From NCBI GenBank assembly GCA_001792895.1, contig MARA01000003.1, positions 1,488,001 through 1,552,000 on the forward strand: a stretch of 64,000 nucleotides of DNA. The letters run 5' to 3'. Numbering within the stretch: the first letter of the stretch is position 1; each line of letters starts with the position of its first letter. Below, piece after piece: positions 55,980-64,000 of this stretch. Origin of the DNA: Lentinus brumalis. Taxonomy: Eukaryota > Basidiomycota > Agaricomycetes > Polyporales > Polyporaceae. The notes below the pieces were generated by a model. That model had not been told where the DNA came from, ran no database searches, and was given only the letters and a program-made list of their open reading frames with translations. The position numbers and the translations under genes were made by a program.

Positions 55980-58686
55980 ATGGCGTCCTCGAGCAAGTCT
56001 TCTGGTCCCAACAAAGACAAGAAGCGCGCCGCGCCAGAGCCACCGCCGGGAGGCAGCACCAGCACCAGCACCAGCACCTCGGCCGGCTCCAGCAAGTTTG
56101 ACGCAGTATCCAAGGCCATCCTGTCGCCGTTCACGTCCCGCAAACACGACTCAGCCAAAATTCTATCGGACTGTGCGTGTTCTTTCTGTCGTATACTCAG
56201 TAAGCTCGACGCTGAAAGGTGGGCAAATCGTCGTCTCTGTCACTTCATTTGCTCGCGGTGGTTCTTCTCCAGTGGCCCCCGTTATTATGACCCCACGCAT
56301 CATTGGTGCGGCAACCGTCTCAGGAAAACCCCGCGCGTCCGTTGGTGGAGGGAGCTCCGCCGTCGACTTTGCTACACTCGGACGCGCCCCACTACGTCTC
56401 GGCTTCGGCTCCCGCCGGGTGACGTCGCGCGACCTCCAGATCGTCGAAGCCACCGAGGAACTCCTAGATCAAGAAGTTCCCGAGCCAGACGTCGTAGCGC
56501 AGAATGTCTCATTACTCCGAGGCTTCAAAGCTACCATACCGAGCGCAGAGAAGAGCCGCATACGAAGGAGGCAGACGAGGAACGTGGATACGCCGAGGCT
56601 GGGGCTAAAGAGGATGAGCTTAGGGATGAGAGGTATGCTTGGCGGCGAGGAGGACCATGACGGGGACAGCGTGGCAAGCGAGGACGACGTGGTCATGGTC
56701 GGGCGGTCAGAGCGAACGCAACGAGGAAGGAATGTCAAGGCGAAGCGGAAAGGGCGACAGAGTCTCAGTGCGAGCAAGCACCTTGGGGCAGACGAGCTCA
56801 TCCGGCAGACACATGAGATTGAGCGCGACAAGGAAAATATCCACGTTCGCAGGGTGGGTTGATTGTAATTTTTCTTGCTCAGATGGTTTACCAAACATCC
56901 ACTACAGACTCTCATTAACAGCGAAATCGAGGAGATATCTCACAAGATCGAAGCGTTGGATGCCATCAGAGCGAAGCTGGAACAGGACTTGCTCAGACTG
57001 CAAGAGGAGGAGTTGGAGCTCGATGACGAGTGTACGTACCTTTTTCGCGTCAATGCCAGCATAGCGTCTCAGATTCTGTGGTGTTGCAGTGGAAGGCGTT
57101 CGAGATCGCCTGGAACTTGAGGAGTCTGCAAGTCAACCTGCCAGGAGTCTCTCGCGCTCAGCTCACCTACCGTCGAGCTCAAGGAGACGGAAAGGTCCGG
57201 CGTTCTTGCCATCAGAGCACGACGAGTTACCTCCCGGGATGGCTTTCATGGTAATACGAATTCCTATCTGGCCTAGTCAGTCACTCATATTCTCTTACCT
57301 TCTCCTCCTTCTCCCAAGTCACTGGAAAGCCATACGACGCCTATCACCGCGCTCGACTTCTCGGAGCCTTACGGCACCCTCGTCAGCGCAAGCCAGGATG
57401 ACACGCAACCCCGCGTGTGGGACTTGCTCACTGGGGAGGAGATCGGCCGCTTACGCGGGCACCGCGGGACGGTGAAGTGCATCCAAGTCGAAGACCACAT
57501 CTGCTTGACCGGTAGCGAGGATGGGACTGTGCGGGTCTGGGACTTGCGACAGGTGGATGAAGATGAAGAGTGGGAAGCAGGAGAGATGCTCAGCTTGAGT
57601 GATGTGGCAGAAGAGGACGAGACGACTGAGGAGAGGACGAACGGCATACGACATGGTGGAAGTGAGAGTAGTCGTCCGGCAAGTGCAGTGGAGCGAGAAG
57701 GACCGTGTGTCCGGACGCTAGAAGGACATACGAAGGCGGTGTCCACTATGTACTTCGAGGATGCGTGCTTGGTAGGTGTCGTGATCCAGTGTTCCGTTTT
57801 GCATCTACTCATTGGCCTCAGGTGACGGGTGCATCGGACAAGACGATGCGTCAGTGGGATCTGACCACTGGCCAATGCGTCATGACCATGGACATCCTGT
57901 GGGCGATCTCACATCCGCCGACGGCAGCCCCTGGTAATGCATTCCCCGCTCATTTGTTTCCCGGGGCCGCGGCTGCCGCGGGTACGTTCGCCGTACCGAC
58001 GCCTCCATATGCGGACGGCACATGGGAGATGTACCAGGATTTCGTCGGCGCCCTGCAGTTCTGGGGCTACGCTCTCGTCAGTGGGAGCGGCGACGGCGTG
58101 GTCAGGATGTGGGATAGTGAGTTTATTGCCACTTGCTTCTGCCCCGGTCAGTAGCTGACGTTCGGACGCAGTGCGCACTGGCCAGCCCCATCGCACCCTG
58201 CTCGGGCACACTGGGCCTGTCACATGTCTTCAGTTCGATGAACTGCACATTGTCAGCGGCAGCCTCGACAAGTCTATCCGGGTGCGTCTTGTTGTCGAGC
58301 GTGGTTCCTTCCCCTGCTCATCGGGTTCTGCGTTTTCAACTTTCGCACATGAAGATCTGGGACGTGCGCACGGGGGCATCTGTGAGACGCTCAAGTACGA
58401 CCATGCCGTCACAGCCCTGCAGTTCGACACCCGCAAGATCGTCGCCGCGACGGGCGAGAACGGCATAAAGGTGCGCTTCCTTGCCAATCTTGCGCTTCCC
58501 CGTGGCCGCCGGATGGATCGCTAACCCCTTGTCTCCTGTCTTTCCCAGATATACAATCGGACGAGCATGCAGCACTCCACGCTTCTGACGAACGGACACA
58601 CGCGTCCCGTCGAGCGACTCCGGTATATGGACCGATACATGGTCTCGGGCGGGCGGGACTCGGTCGTCAAAATCTGGGCACTCTAA
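55980..58686 (+). CDS. mdv1: Mdv1/Caf4-type mitochondrial division WD40 protein, apparent frameshift
   Basis: Adaptor that links Fis1 on the outer mitochondrial membrane to the dynamin Dnm1. Starts [20 protein letters not shown]. The N-terminal helical part includes [19 protein letters not shown] and [12 protein letters not shown], the coiled coil is [20 protein letters not shown] then [17 protein letters not shown], and the C-terminal WD40 propeller has [74 protein letters not shown] and [17 protein letters not shown]. One base is missing in the G run 58372-58376: IWDVRTG continues as [17 protein letters not shown] only with a sixth G. The rest is intact, so a sequence error is likely. Confidence 0.9.
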
Positions 58687-59094
58687 CGCTCCTACAGTGA
58701 AGCACTTCTGTTGGGTAACCGTGCTGGCACCCGCGAGAGAAAGAAGCTGTGCGTGGGCGTGGCTCTGGCGGGTGTTCGATGATACCATTATCGGGTCGTG
58801 TCCATGAACAGGGACACTGACAGCGAGGAGGTCATGGATGCTTATCGCGGATACAAGCGGTGCCGGTGGTTCTTCACGTCGGGACTGTGGCGGAAGTTGG
58901 TGCCGCCAGGATAACCTAGAGCTTACAACAGGGAGTCGTAATGCCAACGAAGGGGAGTAATGTACATTGCTATACGGTACAATCATGAAGCGTAAAGCGT
59001 AGAAGTGTTCAGGAATGCTTTGCGGTGAGAACCGGGCTGCAAACATTGCCTTCAACGGGACGACACATGAAAATAGCAAGAGCCTCATCCATTG

Positions 59095-60952
59095 ATCAGC
59101 TGAAGCCAGAGGGGAGATTAGAGCGTCAACGTTGCACCGATTTTGGGCTTTGCATGGGGTTACCTGCGACACGGTCTTCGAGATATTCTTGATTTTCTTG
59201 CACTCTTCTCGGGCATTGGCTGCACGCTCGGTGTGTAGCGTCCCCTCGCGATAGTAGCGGTAGAGATATCTTTAAATCACTGGAATAGTAAGCTTGGCAG
59301 ATATTTCGAAGGAAGGCGGCATACCGGAGGCATGATTCTTCTTTGAAGTCGGCATACACCTTCCTGTTCGACTTTCGCTGCAAAGGCTCAACTATGGTCC
59401 GAACGAAGCAGCCCAAACTTTCGCACCTCTTCTCTTCGTGCCTCTTCTTCGTATTTGTGACTCTGGTGGATAAGGAAGTGATCTGAGAGAACGTAGAAGG
59501 AAACCCCGCTGAGGTACATCTCGAAGAGGCAGGCAGCTTTGTTCCCGCCATAGCCAGCGAATCGTTCGTCGCACCTGCACGACGTTAGAGGCGTTCGAAA
59601 CCTTGCGGAAGGGAAGAACTGACCAGCTGACGCGTTTGTTGGTAATGACATACGGTTCGTACGCACTCTGATACTGCTCAACCTTGTAGATGGCGCCAGA
59701 GCCCGCTGGAATCGAGTAGTACCTCTCGTAGTCGGTGCTGCTGTGCCCGGGCCCCCAGGAGGCATGGAAGGACGTGATGACAGGTGGGTTGGCTTGCACC
59801 AACTTAATCAGTGTCTGCGGGACCGCCCCCGTCAGTTCTTCACTCAAAGTTCGCGGAAGACGACTGCTATCCGGAACGATGACGCAGCAGCCTACGCACC
59901 TGCTTGTCCCCGGGGAAGCTGCGCTGGTCCACACCGTCCTCTTGCTTTACGTGTTCAAATGCAGGCACGACAAGTGCCGCGCTGCCTTCGCGGAGCCGCT
60001 GGACTATTTCCGTGCCGTTCGCGCCATCCGGGACGTACGGCTGGACGCGGCGCGGTGTGCGAGTGGTGTGACGAATTGGGCTGGAGGAGGCCGCGCGAAG
60101 AGTGTCTCGGATGAAGCCGCGCCAGTCGGTGCAGACCGCGAAGTCGACATCGAGCATCATAACGAAGTCGGTCCGAGCAAAGAGACGTGCGGCGTTTCGC
60201 CAGACGTTGAACTGCCGGCCGCCTTCGCCTTCCGTACTGGAGGTGGCTTCTGAAGAGAGCGGGCTAGTAAAGGGCGACAGGGCTAGGTGTACATCGACGA
60301 ATCGAGAGAACAGCGGAGAAGACGCATATAGGGCGTGGAGGCTATTGAGAGCGGCGCGAGAAGGATGGTCTGGCTTCAGAGTCGAGAACGAGGAGTGTAG
60401 AGGCAGCGGGATATGGATGGTGACGGAAATAGGGCCGCGATAGCGTTCGACAAGCTGTTTAAAGACCCGAAATCTGTTACTCGTCACCAGGGTGGTAATC
60501 GTGACGTCGTCTGGGTCGACGGAATGAGCAGCCTTGAAGTAGAACGGGATGATGCGGGTCGGATGCATGGCCTCGGAGAATGCCTTCGACAGCAGGGTTT
60601 CTTCGTTCACTCCATAGCCGGAGACGCGCCCTATCTTGCGAGCAGAGACCTTGGAGCGGGGTAGTTGCACTAGCTCCGAAGATGCGTACCGTGAAGTCGA
60701 AACGTCTGCCCGGTGGTCATCGTCCAGGAGAACTGCTAGGTCCAGATCAACGTTAAGTTCGGGGACGTTCAGGCCCGTACTCTGAGACAGCCGGTCGACA
60801 CGATGAGCAGTTGCGGGAGCAGAAGCCGTAGACGGCCAGGATAAACGCGAAAGCGGTAACAGTAGGTAGAGCCAGGTAGTATGGATGACGGCGACTGCAG
60901 CGTAGAGGCCTAACGAGAACTGCAGAAGTCTGAGCACTACGCCTCCACTCAT
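59095..60952 (-). CDS. LARGE-type (GT49) glycosyltransferase, type II Golgi membrane protein
   Basis: Starts at 60952 with MSGGVVLRLLQFSLGLYAAV and a hydrophobic AVIHTTWLYLLLPL signal anchor. Lumenal domain: TITTLVTSNRFRVFKQLVER, YRGPISVTIHIPLPL, NVWRNAARLFARTDFVMMLD with the DVDF metal/sugar motif, VVPAFEH, and after introns PPVITSFHASWGPGHSSTDY, YEPYVITNKRVSWCDERFAG, YGGNKAACLFEMYLSGVSFY and LSDHFLIHQSHKYEEEARR. These are the conserved blocks of the LARGE/GT49 family. Donor and acceptor sugars in fungi are unknown. Near the end the model splices to ISKTVSQ followed by LING and a stop at 59095-59097; that last exon is the least certain part. Confidence 0.85.
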
Positions 60953-61148
60953 CTTGACACAGTGTCGCCGTCCTGATGGGCAACGGAGGGAGTCTGAGGT
61001 CGATACTGTTGAACCGGATGATGGAGGTGAAGACCAAGAAGTGTGGACGTCGGGAATTCCCTTTTCTGGTCGTTCACACACCGAGCGTTTCCTTGCTCAA
61101 AGCGTTTCACACGACACACTACTGCTTGCTCAACTGACTGCTCCGTCG
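60953..61148. promoter_or_regulatory. bidirectional promoter, glycosyltransferase and Atp11
   Basis: Only 196 bp separate the two divergent start codons. No clear TATA box. Confidence 0.45.
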
Positions 61149-62332
61149 ATGCTCTCTAGATCATTGCTTCCTTTCTATCCACGGCATGGACGCCTGCCTG
61201 TTGGAGGCGTTCGACTCTTCTCGTCAACATGTATGAAACGCGATGTTGGCTTGTCCTCACCGAGGGTTAACTATGACGAAAAGTATGCGGAGAAGCTACA
61301 AAGGCGTGCCCAGGAGTGAGTACTGTCGCGGCTTACTGCTCGTGGTAGCAGCTCATGATTTTGTAGGCAGGGGAAGACCGTCGCCGATCTTCGAGCAGAG
61401 ATCAAGGAACGGGAGCGGCAGGAGCGACTGAGGCGGTTGCAGAGACTGAAGGAGGAGACCAGCAAGGCGTCCGAAGTATTGTCCGATTTTTCGGCAAGTA
61501 CTTCCCCCTCTTCATCATCGTCTACTGCGACGGTTTCACCTCCTGCAAGCGCTCCTCGTAAGGATAGCTCTCCGGTCAAGGTATGCACTTGTGCCATGTT
61601 GCGAGTCTAGTTCATGCTCACACGAGCCGTCAGCCTCTATCCAGTATAATCAACTTCGACAAGCTACTGCAAAACACACACACGCCAGAACAGATCTCGG
61701 TGCTGTGGAGGGCTTACCATGAGTCGCGTTCTGGAGGCACTGGACGAGGCTACCTCTGCGCAACGATCCCAGTCGAGACTTACCAGAAGATGCTCGACGT
61801 GGCGTCCAAGTACCCGACGTTCATCCTTCCTGTACCCCGGGAGAACGCGCAGCTGGAAGATGGTTCCAATGAACCAGCTTACGAGTTCTACCTGATGGAA
61901 TGGGGCTTCCACGGCGCTCCACCGGAACCGATGACTGCCGACGACCTCTTCTCGTCACCGAAACCCTCGTCAAATCCCCAGACGTCCACCATCCTCTTTA
62001 CCCCCTTGCAGGAGTACAAACTTCGCCAATCCTTCGCCACACCGTACCTCGTGCTGACGCACTACACGGACCTTGTTAAGACACATGGACTAGTCCTGCT
62101 CCGCGGGGAGATCACGCCGTCTGGAGCCTCCGCAGGTGTGGGAGTAGGCGAGGACGGCGCGCGGTTCATGTTGAGCCAGCAGGACGCCCAGCTTTTGGCC
62201 ATTCATCTACAGCGGTTCTATCTGTGGCACGAGGGCTCTGATGAGCGCGCTGCTTTGCTGAAGGCGTTCCACGAGAGACCGAGCGAGTTCAAGTGGGAAG
62301 ACCTGTTGAAGCATACGGACTTCTCGGCTTGA
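61149..62332 (+). CDS. atp11: Atp11, mitochondrial F1-ATPase assembly chaperone
   Basis: Three exons. MLSRSLLPFYPRHGRLPVGG followed by VRLFSSTCMKRDVG is a mitochondrial presequence. Next is the charged helix NYDEKYAEKLQRRAQE...LRAEIKERERQERLRRLQRL, a Ser-rich linker, then the Atp11 domain: PLSSIINFDKLLQNTHTPEQ, ISVLWRAYHESRSGGTGRGY, YPTFILPVPRENA, EFYLMEWGFHGAPP, ILFTPLQEYKLRQSFATPYL, LTHYTDLVKTHGLVLLRGEI and LQRFYLWHEGSDERAALLKA. It binds the F1 beta subunit in the matrix before assembly. Complete and intact; the start is the first Met before the presequence. Confidence 0.95.
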
Positions 62333-62905
62333 CCGTCGCGCCTGTTACCCTCGCTTTGCAGGACGTGCGGGAACTCTCCGTGTAGTGTCCCTGAGACCAT
62401 TCAGAGGGATCACGGTAGGTGGGTTGCGAACTTCGAGGCCTGGCAGGTATTGACGCGTATTATGTACAGTCTTTGCTTGACCGTCACTGGTGCAGCACCG
62501 CTCGTCGTCCCATGCACGTTCAACATAATTGTATACCGCGTCCCCAGCGAGAGCAAATCAAATTTGGGTTGAACCCCTTTGCCAGATCGTGTCTGCTTTG
62601 TGTGAGCAAATCATATCCGTGAGTGTATTCGACTCTTCCATGCCTTGCATTCGGTCACGCCTAAGCTGCGCAAAACCTTGCGGCAATGATGCGCGGAGAT
62701 CATGCGCCCGACCTTTACGTTCCGCATGCGTACATCTGCCACTTTTTGACATCCACCTGCACCTTCCGCTCTTTGGTCAGAATTCCTCTTATGATCCTGT
62801 TCTCTGCATGACGGAATGGCGATAGAAGGAGCAACCGCGCTGGCACCTCCGGGTACCTCGTTGTTCTGCAACCCGGATGGCTGCATCTTTCTTCGCGAAA
62901 TCTAT
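62333..62905. other. intergenic after Atp11
   Basis: No coding signal seen on either strand. Confidence 0.45.
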
Positions 62906-63480
62906 CTAAAAGGACCTGCCGCTCTATAATGGCGCAGTATCGTTTTGCGCCCGACCAAAATAACGGCTGTGAATGGTGCCCTTATTATGGATGTCAGCAT
63001 CGGCGTTTGATGGGACACACTCACCGGACGAGCGGTCTCGAGTTTAAGGTCTGTCTCCCATGCCTGTATGGCACCTTCCACCTCTTCCACCTTCCATGCG
63101 GAAGCCCGTCCCTTGCCCGCGCTCCAGAGACCGCGGCCTTGGAACGGGCTTTGGCTAGGCGGCAGGCGATCCGAGTCGGCCTAATCGTGATTCCGAGAAC
63201 GCCTGGACGTTCTGTCCGCAAGTTCACCGTCCATACATTCATACACGCTTACGGATGTATCCTTGTGGCACGAGTCTGGGAGTGATGCGACCGCAAAGAT
63301 TGCAGAAGATGGGAAGAAGAGATGCCAGATGGAGTGGTTGCGCCTCTTATTCTGAGCATATAAAGCAGTTGGCCTCCCTGCCCTGTAGATCTTCCACTGC
63401 TATCCCTCGAGCTATATCCGCTCTGGCAGTCTCTGCGTAGCCTTGGCATTCTAATCCTAGCGACCCTTTATACAACACTT
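62906..63480 (-). CDS. possible small spliced minus-strand gene, unknown
   Basis: Weak model. Reading the minus strand, exon pieces QWKIYRAGRPTALYAQNKRR...NHSIWHLFFPSSAIFAVASL, then ADSDRLPPSQSPFQGRGLW...KVEEVEGAIQAWETDLKLET and a short end GRSF can be joined through GTAAGC...ATTAG and GTGAGT...TATAG introns, with a stop at 62906-62908. The first exon is unclear; an ATG at 63514 would overlap the start of the plus-strand gene. It might also be spurious. No family recognised. Confidence 0.27.
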
Positions 63481-63512
63481 CACCTGTCAAGCCGTCATCC
63501 CTCTTGATAGCC

Positions 63513-64000
63513 ATGCCTCGTTCAACTCTGTCACTTTTCAAGTCGTCAACGTCATCTCTGGTACGTCAATCCCATCGTACTGTAACAGGTCCCCCCGCTC
63601 ACCGCAGCTCGCGTTGTGGCATGTCCATGTTAAGTCCTCCGGGCACTCCGAGTCACGACGGTCGTCCATGACGAGCCAGAGCTCTTCGACGTCATCTCCG
63701 GTATCTTACGTGCAATTTGTGAGCGTCATTGCATCTTGTGTCCTCTGCTCTGGAGATGCTCAAAATTTTGGCTTCCCTCTGCGCTGTAGCCGGGGCCTAT
63801 CACTCCTACTCAGCGGCAACCCTCTACACAGTCGTCTCAATCTACCAAGTCCTCTCAATCTTCTCAGTCAGCAAGTAGCGCAGCCTCGTGCCGGAGGGAT
63901 TACGTGAGTGTACCTGGGCTCCCGCCGTCTTCACAGGTTGCTGAGTATCTGCTGTGCGCTGTTCAGGCGGAGATGCTGGATGATGAGAACATGGCCTGGG
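63513..64000 (+). CDS. 5' part of a spliced unknown gene, cut by the window end
   Basis: Starts MPRSTLSLFKSSTSSL. GT...AG introns then join LALWHVHVKSSGHSESRRSS, the Ser-rich MTSQSSSTSSPVSYVQF, a Gln/Ser-rich TPTQRQPSTQSSQSTKSSQS piece and VAEYLLCAVQAEMLDDENMA, which runs off the window. All junctions are in phase. The last fragment looks like the beginning of a folded domain; function cannot be named from this part. Confidence 0.5.

Overview
The window is nuclear DNA from a filamentous basidiomycete. The gene density, the ~50-60 nt GT-AG introns, the GC-rich coding sequence, the mitochondrial and peroxisomal gene set and a cytoplasmic dynein heavy chain that lacks its tail all point to Agaricomycetes. 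A polypore-like white- or brown-rot fungus is plausible, but I cannot fix the species from sequence alone.

Left part (1-6.2 kb): a GC-rich block of degenerate ~320 bp tandem repeats, then a mitochondrial ribosomal protein gene (mL43/MRPL51 type) and a spliced gene of unknown function. From 6.2 to 29.6 kb lies a head-to-tail array of four paralogous minus-strand TPR protein genes. Copy 1 is separated from copies 2-4 by a ~13 kb insertion. I read this insertion as one apparently full-length, minus-strand non-LTR (LINE, Tad-like) retrotransposon. It is bounded by perfect 16 bp target-site duplications (8742-8757 and 21764-21779), ends in a 13-nt A tail, and carries ORF1 (CCHC knuckle), ORF2 (endonuclease, reverse transcriptase, RNase H, zinc knuckle) and an extra upstream ORF. 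The element is itself broken by a 1,488 bp element with 26 bp terminal inverted repeats (9901-11388), which sits inside the RNase H domain.

Right part (29.9-64 kb): a compact housekeeping region. Gene order is MGR2/ROMO1-like (-), PEX10 (+), SmE snRNP (-), cytoplasmic dynein motor heavy chain dhc2 (+), homoserine kinase (+), a secreted protein (-), two tandem methyltransferases (+,+), p23/Wos2 co-chaperone (-), a small membrane-anchored unknown (+), Mdv1-like WD40 mitochondrial division protein (+), LARGE-type glycosyltransferase (-), Atp11 (+), and the 5' part of an unknown gene running off the window. Several pairs are head-to-head with 200-350 bp shared promoters.

Four otherwise well-conserved genes (mL43, dynein, second methyltransferase, Mdv1) contain single apparent reading-frame breaks. 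Three of these are exactly one missing base in a C or G homopolymer, so assembly indels are the likely cause rather than pseudogenes.
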